From positions 1 through 38,567 of the forward strand of contig VFZW01000013.1 in the NCBI GenBank assembly GCA_016871055.1: a DNA stretch of 38,567 nucleotides, in the 5' to 3' direction. Numbering within the stretch: the stretch's first letter is position 1; each line of letters starts with the position of its first letter. Shown here piece by piece: positions 29,076 to 38,266 of the stretch. The translations under genes and the position numbers were made by a program. The notes beneath the pieces were generated by a model, which was not told the origin of the DNA, did no database searches, and saw only the letters and a program-made list of their open reading frames with translations. This stretch comes from Acidobacteriota bacterium. GTDB taxonomy: Bacteria; Acidobacteriota; Terriglobia; Bryobacterales; Bryobacteraceae.

Positions 29076-31159
29076 ATGCGATTCCTTGCAATTTTTCTTC
29101 TTGGAGCGCTGCTGTCGAGCGCCCAGAGAAAGCCCGTGCCCGATTCGGCGTATCGCGGCTGCCCGGCTATCACGGCGGGCCCGACAACATTCACTACACC
29201 ACTATCGGCGAGATCACGCCGGCCAACGTCGCTACGCTCACGACAGCGTGGAAGTTCGACGCCGGCGATTCTTTCGACGGCTCGGAGATTCAGTGCAATC
29301 CGCTTGTGCTCGATGGAATTGTGTATCTGAGTTCGGCGAAATTGCGCGTCTACGCCATCGACGGCGCAACCGGCCGCGTACTTTGGAACTTCGATCCGCA
29401 CGAGGGCAAGCCCGTTCGCGGCAAACAACGCAACCGGGGCTTCATGCACTGGAACGGCCGGATTTACGTGGCAGCGCAACATCGGCTGTGGTCGATCGAC
29501 CGCAAGACGGGTAAGCCGGACATGGCGTTCGGCGGCAAAGGTTGGATCGATCTGAGAGAAGATCTGGGACGGCCGGTGGAATCGCTGAACGTGGGCCTGA
29601 CAACGCCTGGTGTTGTCTACAACGACACTCTGATTATCGGCTCGATCACCAGCGAAGGTCTGCCCGCCGCACCGGGCGACATCCGTTCATACAACGCGCG
29701 CACGGGCAAGCTCCAATGGAGCTTCCACACAATTCCGCATCCTGGCGAGTTCGGCTACGACACTTGGCCGAAGGATGGCTGGAAGTACCTGGGCGCGGCG
29801 AACAATTGGGCCGGGATGGCGCTCGATGTGAATCGCGGGCTTGTGTACGTTCCCACGGGTTCGGCGGCCTACGATTTCTTCGGCGCCAATCGCGCTGGCG
29901 ACAACTTGTTCGCCAACACGCTGCTGTGCCTCGATGCGAAGACGGGCAAGCGTAAGTGGCATTTTCAGGCCGTCAAACACGACGTGTGGGATCGTGATTT
30001 TCCGACTTCGCCAGTGCTGGTTACCGTTCAGCGGAACGGCAAATTGATCGACGCAGCTGCGCAGGCGACAAAGTCGGGCCACGTTTTCGTCTTCAATCGC
30101 GAAACAGGCGAGTCGTTATTTCCCTTGGAGACTCGCAACGCGCCGCCATCGCCTGTGGCCGGAGAAAAGCTCGCGGCTACGCAGGTGCTGCCGGCGAAGC
30201 CCGAGCCCTTTGCGCGGCAACGGCTGACCGAAGAGACACTGACGAAACGTACGCCGGAGGCGGCGCGTGTGGCCCGCGAACGGTTCAAAACGATTCGCAG
30301 CAATGGGCAATGGGAACCGCCTTCGCTCGAAGGGACGATTGTGTTTCCCGGCTTCGATGGCGCGGCGGAGTGGGGTGGTCAGGCATTCGATCCGGAGACG
30401 GGCCTCTTCTACGTGAACTCCAACGAGATGGCGTGGGTGCTTCGTCTGGTGCCGCGCTCGCTGGCGGGCGGTGTGGTACGCGGCCAAGGAATCTACGCGC
30501 GCAGTTGCGCGGGCTGTCATCGCGAGGATCTCGGCGGCAGTCCGCCGGAGTTTCCATCGTTGAAGAATTTGGTATCGCGCATGGACGCCGCGGCCCTGGA
30601 GAGAGTCATCGTCAACGGTGTTGGGCGCATGCCGGCGTTTCGCGCGCTTGGGCGCGACGCGATCGAAGCGCTTTCGGCTTTTCTGCTGCGCGGTGAGGAC
30701 AAAGAAGTGATTGTTGCGAAGTCCGACTCACCCATGGATCAGTCCCACACCACCGACGGCTACAACAAGTTTCTCGATCCCGATGGCTACCCCGCGATCA
30801 CGCCGCCGTGGGGAACATTGAATGCCATCTCGCTCGACACCGGCAATTACGCTTGGAAGATTCCTTTCGGCGAACACCCGGACCTCGCCGACAAATCCAC
30901 GGGCAGCGAAAACTACGGAGGGCCGCTTGTGACCAAATCCGGCCTGCTTTTTATCGGCGCGACAAACTTCGACAAGAAGTTTCGCGCCTACGACAAACGT
31001 ACCGGCAAACTGCTCTGGGAGACGACGCTGCCGTTCGCCGCCAACGCAACGCCAGCAACGTACGAAGTAGGAGGTAAACAGTTCATCGTCATCGCCGCCG
31101 GTGGCGGAAAGAGCGGCGCGGCGTCAGGCGCAATGTACTTCGCGTTCGCACTGCCATGA
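29076..31159 (+). pseudogene. PQQ-dependent dehydrogenase with inserted cytochrome c domain, frameshifted near the 5' end
   Basis: From ATG 29076 (signal peptide [17 protein letters not shown]) the frame is lost near 29161. At that point TATCGCGGCTG|CCCGGC needs one more G to read [13 protein letters not shown], and the conserved sequence then continues in the next frame ([24 protein letters not shown]). The rest is a beta-propeller with the repeats of quinoprotein alcohol/glucose dehydrogenases: [28 protein letters not shown] and [17 protein letters not shown] haem-binding CAGCH at about 30508-30522 sits in a cytochrome c domain inserted before the last propeller blades. Without the lesion it would be a periplasmic PQQ sugar or alcohol dehydrogenase of about 694 residues. 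Confidence 0.88.
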
Positions 31160-32274
31160 AACTCACGCTCGATGAAGCGCGGCGCATCGCCGTCGCCGCG
31201 CAGGGCCTTCTCGGCATGTCGTCCGTCGAGGACGCCGTGCGCCGGATTGGTGTGCTGCAGATCGACTTCGTGAATGTTCTCGTTCCGGCGCATTTTCTGA
31301 TCCCGTACGCGCGCGTCGGGCCCTATGACCGCGCGGAGCTGCACGATCTCGTCTACAAGAAATATCGCTTCACCGAGCAATGGGCTCACGAGGCGTCGAT
31401 AATCCCGGTCGAGCATTGGCCGCTGCTCCAGTATCGTCGCGACAGTCATCGCGTGCGGCCGTGGAATTTCGAGGAGCAACTGGCGCGGCATGAAGGCTAC
31501 GCACAATGGGTGCTCGACGAAGTGAAACGCCGGGGCCCGCTGTCGGCCGACGATCTGCCGCCGCCCGACGGCGTCGCGCGCAAGCTGGACGCGGTCTGGA
31601 TGGGAACGTTTCCGCGGGCCGTGCTGGAGGCGCACTTCGGCCGCGGAGCAGTCGCGGCGGCCAACCGATTGCCGAACTACGCTCGCGCCTACAACCTGCC
31701 GCACCGCATCGTACCCAAGGCGATTCTCAAGCAGAAGCTCACAAAGGAACAGGCGCAGTGCGAGTTGATCGGGGTCGCGGCGCGCGCTCACGGCGTCGCC
31801 ACGGCGCACGATCTCGCGGACTATCACCGCATGCCGATCGGAGAAGCGCGCGTGGCGATTGCGGCGCTGTTGGCGGAGAAGCGGTTGGAAGCGATCTCGG
31901 TTGAAGGTTGGAAGGACACCGCCTACATCACTCCTGACACGGAATGTTCGAAACAAATGCAGGGTGGGACTTTCCTGTCACCCTTCGACCCTCCCGTCTG
32001 GCGCCGGCCGCGCGCCGAAAGACTCTTCCATTTTGAGTACCGCATCGAGATCTACACGCCCACGGAAAAACGGCGCTGGGGCTACTACGTCTTGCCATTT
32101 CTACTCGACGGTAAACTCGTCGCGCGCGCCGACTTGAAGGCGGATCGGAAGGAGGGAAAACTCGACGTTCTTTCGATGCACTTTGAAAAAGGCGCACGAG
32201 TACCCTCGGTGCGCGCGGCGCTCAAAGCGGAATGCGGGCGGCTCGCCGATTGGCTGGGGCTATCGCGAAAATGA
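31156..32274 (+). CDS. YcaQ-like DNA glycosylase (HTH_42 family, QxD subgroup)
   Basis: The 372-residue product matches the HTH_42/YcaQ family: an N-terminal winged-helix region starting [19 protein letters not shown], then the catalytic motif QID at residues 35-37 (in VLQIDFVNV), the [16 protein letters not shown] segment, and a C-terminal part with [30 protein letters not shown]. The Q-hydrophobic-D form distinguishes the E. coli YcaQ/AlkX branch from the AlkZ (QxQ) branch. Known members unhook DNA interstrand crosslinks and remove bulky alkylated bases. The gene starts 4 bp inside the dehydrogenase's end and is the last in its operon. It overlaps the 3' end of the convergent DedA-rhodanese gene by 15 bp. 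Confidence 0.9.
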   Translation: MKLTLDEARRIAVAAQGLLGMSSVEDAVRRIGVLQIDFVNVLVPAHFLIPYARVGPYDRAELHDLVYKKYRFTEQWAHEASIIPVEHWPLLQYRRDSHRVRPWNFEEQLARHEGYAQWVLDEVKRRGPLSADDLPPPDGVARKLDAVWMGTFPRAVLEAHFGRGAVAAANRLPNYARAYNLPHRIVPKAILKQKLTKEQAQCELIGVAARAHGVATAHDLADYHRMPIGEARVAIAALLAEKRLEAISVEGWKDTAYITPDTECSKQMQGGTFLSPFDPPVWRRPRAERLFHFEYRIEIYTPTEKRRWGYYVLPFLLDGKLVARADLKADRKEGKLDVLSMHFEKGARVPSVRAALKAECGRLADWLGLSRK

Positions 32275-33204
32275 CGGCAACTGGACGATGTCTTCCGGCG
32301 GCACCGGCTCCAACGGCAAGCCGGCCTTTTTCCAAGCGCTCAAACCACCGTGAATCACGATGGCGTCGATTCCCTTCTCTCGCAGGATCCGCGCCACACG
32401 GACGCTGGTCGCATCGTTGATTCAAGTGCAGTAGAGGTAGATTTTCTCCTCCTCGGAAAGTTCGGCGACTGCCTCGGGCAGCCGGTTCGGTTCCAATCGC
32501 TTCGAACCCTGAATGCGTTCAGCCCTGCGGTCGTAGTAGCCGTGGCTGCGGACGTCGAGGATTCTGCCGTTAACGTTGGTGGCCTCCGCGCGCGGAATGT
32601 CGCGATAGCCGCGCGCCCGCCACATCAGGCCGAATCGATATGCGAGAAAAGCAATAAAACCGGCTGCAAAGACCCATGTGACAACGCTCCCGGCGACATC
32701 GAGAAACTCCAGAATCCGCGTCAAGACACCGCTGAACGCGTAACCCGCGCCAAGATAGACACCGACATAAAGCACGATTCCGGCCGCGTCGAGCAGCAGG
32801 AAGTCTCGCGGATGCATGCGCATCGATCCGGCCAGCGGCGGGGCCATGGTATTCAGGCCCGGAACAAATTTCGAAAAGACGAGGGCGATCTTCCCACGCT
32901 TGTAGAAGGATTGCGCCGAGGCCACAATACAGGACTCCGGATTTACGGAGACCTTGCAGAGAAAACCAAGCAGCCACCAGCCGGTATATCGGCCGCCGAT
33001 ATAGTACAGCACGTCGCCGGCCAAAAACGCCGCGAACGCCGCCGCAAATGCCGGAAGCCATTGCATCCGGCGGAGATCGATCAACGCGCCCGACGTCAGA
33101 AGCGCCACCGCCGCCGGCACCGGCGCACCGATCGCTTCGACGAAACAAACGCCGAAAAGCAAAGCGATCCCATGTCTAGCCAGACTGTCGAGCCAAGTGT
33201 TCAT
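32260..33204 (-). pseudogene. DedA membrane protein fused to a rhodanese domain, interrupted by an in-frame TGA
   Basis: The first ~200 codons encode a DedA/SNARE-associated-type membrane protein: several hydrophobic segments and the conserved SKFVPGLNTMAPPLAGSMRM motif (F-x-R/K-F-x-P-[GA]-x-R/N). After it comes a rhodanese domain beginning around LMWRARGYRDIPRAEA, with DVRSHGYYDRRAERIQGSKRLEPNRL and then the catalytic strand KIYLYCT. Codon 261, at 32424-32422, is TGA, immediately after the Cys-Thr of the active-site strand. The frame then continues unbroken to TAG 32262-32260 with INDATSVRVARILREKGIDAIVIHGGLSAWKKAG, the expected C-terminal half of rhodanese. It could be a nonsense mutation of a Cys or Arg codon, or conceivably a Sec codon. 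Confidence 0.85.
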
Positions 33205-33245
33205 CCCGGAATACTACATAGTACGGCATGCGCCGCCCGCTGGAT

Positions 33246-33488
33246 CTAGTATTCGTACCAATCGCTATGAGCTGACCAGCCCTTGCAGTGCGGACACTGC
33301 GTCGAAGGCCACTTCGTAATGCACGAAGGACAAACGCCGCCGGTATCGAACGTGTGCCAGCTATATCCGCACAAACAGGTCCAGAGCGCATCGCTCGGCG
33401 GCTCCCATTCGCACAACGGACAGCGGATTCGCGGCCCGTTTATACCACTGCCAATCTCGGATATCTCTTCGGTGATGACTTGCCGCAC
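33246..33488 (-). CDS. small zinc-ribbon protein of unknown function
   Basis: The 80-residue protein starts at GTG 33488 and has three Cys-x2-Cys-type pairs or near-pairs: RCPLCEWEPP, TCLCGYSWHTFDTGG with VCPSC, and QCPHCKGWSAHSDWYEY at the end. Together they would bind at least one, probably two, zinc ions. The W-x-C-x-C-G-x-x-W-[HN]-T-F-D-T pattern recalls a small uncharacterised zinc-ribbon family seen in Bacteroidota and Acidobacteriota; I recall no assigned function. It is upstream of, and on the same strand as, the DedA-rhodanese gene (41 bp gap), and divergent from the hydrolase at 33557. Confidence 0.75.
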   Translation of the reverse strand: MRQVITEEISEIGSGINGPRIRCPLCEWEPPSDALWTCLCGYSWHTFDTGGVCPSCITKWPSTQCPHCKGWSAHSDWYEY

Positions 33489-33556
33489 ACTCGTAGGACG
33501 CTTGAAACCGGGGTAACGTTTCGCCGCGGCCGCCCGCCTTCCATAAAATGGTTCGC

Positions 33557-35548
33557 ATGAGAATTGCTATATTCCTCGCGGTCTTCGCGGGACTGCTGGC
33601 GCAACAGCAGAAACAAAAGGCCGCTCCGCCGCCGGCCATCGAGCCGAAAGCCGAGGAGTTAGCGCGCGTCAAGGCGAAGACCGAAGAGATCGAATCTATC
33701 CTCAAGACGGCCTCGACAAAAGACGCGGCGCTTCGCACCGACGTGGAGGTGTATGCGAAAGCGGGACCATTGCTTCTCGAATTCCCTCAAACGTTTTTCA
33801 CGCAAGCCGGGATCGATCAGGCAATGATGGTGCTCGATTAAGGTATCGCGCGTGCCAAGCAGTTGCAGAATGGCCAAGCGCCGTGGTCCGCGGCGAAGGG
33901 CCGCAAAATTCACGGTTACGTATCGAGCCTGGATGGCTCGGTGCAACCGTATGGCGTAACCGTGCCGGATTCCTACGACGGCAAGACGCCCGCAAGACTC
34001 TACGTCTGGCTTCACGGCCGCGATCAGACGCTGACCGAATCGAGCTTCCTCTTCAAGTTCCCCGCCCCGAACAAAGGCTTGACGTACGCGGCGGCCGATG
34101 TCGGACAGATCATTCTCGACTGCTACGGCCGTTGGAACAACGCCAATCATTGGGCCGGCGAGGTGGACGTGTTTGAAGCGATCGCAGCGGTCAGCGCGCG
34201 CTATAAGATCGACCCAAACCGCATCGTGTTGCGCGGCTTTTCACTCGGCGGTGCCGGTGCATGGCACATCGCGTTGCAATATCCCGACCGCTTCGCGGCC
34301 GCGGAAATCGGCGCCGGCACGTATCCGCGGCGCGCGTACATGGACGGATTTCCGCCATATCAAGCCGGCCCGCTGCGCATTTGGGAAAACATCATCGACT
34401 GGTCATTGAACGCGTTCAACATTCCGATCGCCGGCCACGATGGCGATAACGACACGCAAACCGCCGTGATTCCGCCCGAACCCGGTAAGCCGCACCGGGG
34501 CCAGTTGGAATCGTCGTTGCGAGTGCGCGCGCAGTTGGAAAAAGAAGGCTTTCCTTCCGAAGGCGAAGCGAATAATTGGCGCGTCAAAGGAACACCCTCG
34601 ATTTTTCTAATCTCGGAAAACACGGGCCACAGCATCAGCCCGTTAGTGCGGCAGCGAATCGACGCATTCTTGAAAGAACACGGAGATCGCGGTGTCGTCA
34701 GCCGCGACGAAGTGCGCTTCGTCACCTACACAACGCGCTACAACCGGGCCCATTGGGTCACCCTCGACGGCCTGGAAAAGCAGTACGAGCGAGCCAGCGT
34801 GGAAGCCTCACGGAACAAGGATCGAACGGCGATCACCGTCAAGACGCGGAACCTGACTCACCTGACGCTTCGTGAAACGGAGAGAACGCGCGAAGCCAGA
34901 ATCGACGGTCAGCCGTTGAAGATCAAACCCGCCGCCGAAGTCTATTTTGCAAAAACGGCTGGGACCTGGAAACAACTGCCAAAACGCGCTTCCGAGCTTC
35001 GCAAGACGCACGCATTGCAAGGCCCAATCGACGACGCCTTCCTCGGTCCATTCCTGCTTGTGAAGCCGACCGGCCCGCCGGCGAACGCCGCCGCGCACGC
35101 GCAGGCGATGCGCATCATGGCGCGGTTTGATCGCGTTTACGCGCGCTACTACAGCTCTCATCCGCGCATGAAAAACGACGAAGACGTAAAGCCTGAGGAC
35201 TTCACCAAGTACAACGTAGTCCTGTTCGGCGATCCGGGGTCGAACCGCTGGATCAGACGGATTGCGGCGAAGCTGCCGGTGCAGTGGACGAAGGACAGAG
35301 TAACCGCCGGAACGAAATCGTTCGATGCCGCAACGCACCTGCCCGCGCTTATATTTCCGAATCCTCTGGCGCCATCGAAATATGTCGTGATCAACTCGGG
35401 CCTTACTCTCGACGAGCGCGAGTATCACAGCGATTACGCAATGCCGAAGCTCGGCGATTGGGCAATTCTGCCAATCAAAGAAGGCGTCGAATTTCCCGAA
35501 CCGGTCACAGCCAGACTCTTCGACGAAAGTTGGAGAATCAGGGAATGA
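33557..35548 (+). pseudogene. secreted alpha/beta hydrolase (prolyl-oligopeptidase/esterase-like), interrupted by an in-frame TAA
   Basis: A 663-residue secreted hydrolase would start at ATG 33557 (signal peptide MRIAIFLAVFAGLLAQ). Codon 95, at 33839-33841, is TAA. The frame continues without damage for 569 more codons, beginning GIARAKQLQNGQAPW. Downstream parts include YGVTVPDSYDGKTPARLYVWLHGRD (oxyanion strand), the nucleophile elbow GFSLGGAGAW with Ser at about 229, and a HSISP-like GHSISPLV histidine region near 357. A C-terminal beta-rich part follows. Relatives would be expected to read LDEGIA here, so a single G-to-T change would explain the stop. A TAAAAT at 33544-33549 lies 7 nt upstream of this ATG. 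Confidence 0.85.
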
Positions 35549-35725
35549 AATACGCAAAGGCGGCGTACACGATATCGTTCAACAACGGCGCGCCGAAGGC
35601 CCGTGGCACAAGGGCGATCGCCATGGCCACAAGTCGCGGCGCTGCAATCCGCGAGACTCGGCCAGGCGGCGGATTAATTTTCGCCGGGGAGTTCGCAATC
35701 GCCCGATAAGGTATAGAATCTCTCT
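35549..35725. other. intergenic stretch without a supported gene
   Basis: This 177-bp gap separates the hydrolase from the FAH-family gene. Short open frames exist on both strands (for example a minus-strand one of about 50 codons ending at 35540, hydrophobic near its end), but none has a convincing start, ribosome site or recognisable motif. Its right end holds TATAGAAT at 35712-35719, a likely -10 element for the gene at 35726. Confidence 0.5.
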
Positions 35726-36559
35726 ATGCCAGTTTCTCGAAGATCCGCAATCGGCCTCGCGATGAGCGCCGCATCCATGCAGGCGCAGAGCGGCGCCACA
35801 CACTACGTTCGATTCCGCCAGGGCTCCCGCACGGCCTTTGGAATTCTTGCCGGCGAGGAGGTGCGCGAACTCTCCGGCGACTATCTGAGAGGCGGCAAGC
35901 CCACCGGCGCGAAGCACCAACTGAAAGCCGTCAAGCTGCTTGCGCCGATCGTGCCCAACAAAATCTTCGCGATGGCGCGCAATTACAAGAGCCACCTCGG
36001 TACGGTCGCGCCGCCCTCGCGCCCCGAGTTCTTCTATAAGCCGACGACATGCATCTGTGGCCCTGGGGACTCGATCGTACTTCCGAAGGATTCTACCGAT
36101 GTGCACTACGAGTGCGAACTGGTTGTCGTCATCGGAAAGCGCCTGAAAAACGTTTCAAAAACTGAGGCGGCGGCCGGTGTCTTCGGTGTCACGTGCGGCA
36201 ACGATGTCAGCGAGCGGCAGTGGCAAAACGGCAAGGATAAGGACATCCAGTGGTGGCGCGCGAAAGGCTCGGACACGTTCGGGCCGATCGGACCATCGGT
36301 GGTGGCGGGGTTGAAGTACGAAGATCTCGCGATTCAGACGCGGCTGAATGGCAAAGTCGTTCAAGAAGGACGCACGTCGCAATTGATCTACGACGTCGTC
36401 ACAATGATCAGCTTCTGTTCCAAGTATGTCGCGCTGGAACCAGGCGACCTGGTATTTACAGGAACGCCGGGAACCACCAAGAAGATGGCGCCCGGCGATG
36501 TGGTTGAAGTCGATATCGAAGGAATCGGCGTTCTGAAGAACCCGGTTACTTCTTCTTAG
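35726..36559 (+). CDS. fumarylacetoacetate hydrolase (FAH) family protein with N-terminal export signal
   Basis: The 277-residue product has a FAH-fold core: PNKIFAMARNYKSHL near residues 75-88, FYKPTTCICGPGDSIVLP, the metal site with Glu-x-Glu in YECELVVVIGK, the GVTCGNDVSERQWQ Asp, and LVFTGTPGTTKKMAPGDVVEVDIEGIG at the end. The family cleaves C-C bonds or decarboxylates keto acids (for example homoprotocatechuate or 2-hydroxyhepta-dienedioate routes). Unlike classical cytoplasmic members, it begins MPVSRRSAIGLAMSAASMQAQ, which looks like a twin-arginine or Sec export signal. TATAGAAT 6 nt upstream suggests a leaderless transcript. It overlaps the convergent ComEA-like gene by 14 bp. Confidence 0.9.
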   Translation: MPVSRRSAIGLAMSAASMQAQSGATHYVRFRQGSRTAFGILAGEEVRELSGDYLRGGKPTGAKHQLKAVKLLAPIVPNKIFAMARNYKSHLGTVAPPSRPEFFYKPTTCICGPGDSIVLPKDSTDVHYECELVVVIGKRLKNVSKTEAAAGVFGVTCGNDVSERQWQNGKDKDIQWWRAKGSDTFGPIGPSVVAGLKYEDLAIQTRLNGKVVQEGRTSQLIYDVVTMISFCSKYVALEPGDLVFTGTPGTTKKMAPGDVVEVDIEGIGVLKNPVTSS

Positions 36560-36857
36560 TCGCGGCCTGCTTGGCGATGATCTTGTCCTTGATCTTGTCG
36601 TAGACGCCTTGCGGAACGCCGCCTTTGGACACGATTTCGTCCTTGCGGGCATAGGGCCGGCCGGCGATAATCTTCTTCGAGTAGGCGTCGCCGATTCCGG
36701 GAATCGTCTTCAACGTCGCTTCGTCGGCGGTGTTGATGTCGATGACGCCGGCGGCAGCGGCGGCTTCTTTCTTGACAGCTTCCTTCTTGGCAGCGGGCTG
36801 GGCCGGCAGGAAGGTCGTGAGTGCGCAGAGCGCGATGAGGATGCGAACGAGTTTCAT
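36546..36857 (-). CDS. ComEA-like helix-hairpin-helix protein, secreted
   Basis: From ATG 36857 the product is 103 residues: a signal peptide (MKLVRILIALCALTTFLPAQ), a short Lys/Ala-rich linker (PAAKKEAVKKEAAAAA), then a helix-hairpin-helix DNA-binding domain, VIDINTADEATLKTIPGIGDAYSKKIIAGRPYARKDEIV, as in ComEA, which binds incoming DNA in natural transformation. Other secreted HhH proteins exist, and no com genes are nearby. The frame is open further upstream but overlaps the DUF1080 gene, so I place the start at the signal peptide. TACAAT lies 8 nt upstream. Only 19 bp separate this start codon from the divergent one at 36877. Confidence 0.85.
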   Translation of the reverse strand: MKLVRILIALCALTTFLPAQPAAKKEAVKKEAAAAAGVIDINTADEATLKTIPGIGDAYSKKIIAGRPYARKDEIVSKGGVPQGVYDKIKDKIIAKQAATKKK

Positions 36858-36861
36858 GGGA

Positions 36862-36871
36862 TAGGATTGTA
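36862..36871. promoter_or_regulatory. interleaved divergent -10 boxes (comEA-like and DUF1080 genes)
   Basis: TACAAT on the minus strand (36871-36866) and TAGGAT on the plus strand (36862-36867) overlap by two bases within a 19-bp gap between two divergent start codons. They lie 8 and 9 nt upstream of their own ATGs, so both transcripts would be leaderless or nearly so, and only one promoter could fire at a time. No clear -35 boxes were identified. Confidence 0.35.
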
Positions 36872-36876
36872 CCGTA

Positions 36877-37512
36877 ATGGAAGTTAATTTGGCGCGCCGG
36901 TCCGTACTGCTACTTTTTGCGGGTGCGGCGAAAGCACAGAACCGGAAATCGTTGTTCGATGGCCGGAGCGCCGAAGGTTGGATCTCGGTCACCGGCAAAG
37001 AGTTTCCATCGCACTGCTGGAAAATCGAAGAAGGTTGTCTGTGTCCGCTAGTCGTGAAGCCGACGTTTCAGGACATCCGCACGCGTGAAGAATTCGGCGA
37101 CTTTCAGTTTTCGTTCGAGTGGAACATCGCTCCGGGCGGCAACTGCGGCGTGAAGTACTTGATCGAGAAGTTCGATGTGTGGACACCCGCCGGCGCAACC
37201 CTCCCGCACGCACGCGGACGCGGCCCGGAGTATCAGCTCACCGACGACGCGGTCTCCGCCGAAGCGATGCGTGATGCCAGAAAAGGAACGGCTTCGCTCT
37301 ACGGTAAGCTCGCGCCGAGCGATGCGCCGATTCGTCCCGCGGGCGAATGGAATGAGTCTGAGATCGTCGTTCAGCGGCGGCGGATCGAACACTGGCTCAA
37401 CGGCGTCCGCGTGCTGGAAGCCGCCGCCCCAAACAAGGTGGAGCGATCTCCCATCGTGCTACAGAATCACTCCTCGGAGTGCCGCTTCCGCGCGCTGCGC
37501 ATCGTCACATAG
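36877..37512 (+). CDS. secreted DUF1080 (3-keto-disaccharide hydrolase-type) protein
   Basis: The 211-residue product has an N-terminal export signal (ARRSVLLLFAGAAKAQ) and a single concanavalin-like DUF1080 domain: KSLFDGRSAEGWI near the start, FGDFQFSFEWNIAPGGNCGVKYLI in the middle, GPEYQLTDD, and GEWNESEIVVQRRRIEHWLNGVRVLE near the end, with SPIVLQNH closing the domain. Members are abundant in Planctomycetes, Verrucomicrobia and Acidobacteria, and several cleave 3-keto-glycosides outside the cytoplasm. The size is normal and the frame intact. It is 11 bp upstream of the broken SASA esterase gene, on the same strand, so the two were probably cotranscribed for polysaccharide use. Confidence 0.92.
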   Translation: MEVNLARRSVLLLFAGAAKAQNRKSLFDGRSAEGWISVTGKEFPSHCWKIEEGCLCPLVVKPTFQDIRTREEFGDFQFSFEWNIAPGGNCGVKYLIEKFDVWTPAGATLPHARGRGPEYQLTDDAVSAEAMRDARKGTASLYGKLAPSDAPIRPAGEWNESEIVVQRRRIEHWLNGVRVLEAAAPNKVERSPIVLQNHSSECRFRALRIVT

Positions 37513-37523
37513 AATAGGAACTC

Positions 37524-38266
37524 ATGCGCGCCCTACTCCTCGTTTCCGCCGCGCTGTTCGCGCAAGCGCCCAAGGATGTGTACCTTCTGATTGGACAGTC
37601 GAACATGGCCGGTCGCGGGGTAATCGCCGACATCGATAAGGAGCCGATGCCGGGCGTATTCATGCTAACGAAGGAAGACAAATGGGTCCCAGCGGTCGAG
37701 CCCGTGCACTTGATCGCCCAGACCGTCTCGGCGTGGGACTAAGCCGCGCGTTCGCCAAGACGCTGAAAGACTTCTGCGCCGGCTCGAACGGCATCGGCCT
37801 TATCCCCTGCGCGATGGGCGGCAGCGCGCTCGATGAATGGAAGCCCGGCGGCAAGCTCTACACGGAAGCCGTTCGCCGCACGAAACTCGCGACGGCCAAC
37901 GGCGCTCGGCTCCGCGGCATCTTGTGGCATCAAGGCGAATCGGATTCGCAAGACTAGAGCAAAGCGCGATCGTACGCCGCGCGTTGGAGCGCCGTAATGC
38001 AATCGCTGCGTAACGATGTGGGCGACGCGCCCATTGTCGTAGGCGGACTTGGCGAATTTCTCTACACGCGCGACAAGAACGATTACCCCTATTCGCGGAT
38101 GATCAACGAAGCGCTCGAGTCACTTGCGGTGAATGAGAAAAATGTGGCGTATGTGCCCTCAGGCGCGCTCGGTCACAAGGGAGATATCGTGCACTTCGAC
38201 ACGCCCTCTCTCAAAGAATTCGGCCGGCGCTACGCGATGGCGTTTCTGCTGCTCGCGAAGCCTTAG
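37524..38266 (+). pseudogene. SASA/SGNH esterase with a frameshift and an in-frame TAG
   Basis: From ATG 37524 the gene begins with a signal peptide (RALLLVSAALFAQ) and the nucleophile block IGQSNMAGRG. Near 37708-37712 (CACTTGATCGC) one base seems missing: the first frame runs into TAA at 37740-37742, whereas the next frame gives RPDRLGVGLSRAFAKTLKDF and the rest of the domain, including ILWHQGESDSQD. That second frame is then stopped by TAG at 37955-37957, after which SKARSYAARWSAVMQSLR and the final block GHKGDIVHFDTPSLKEFGRRYA follow in frame. So there are two separate lesions. A smaller paralogue of the intact SASA gene at 24697-26187, it lies right after the DUF1080 gene. Confidence 0.88.
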
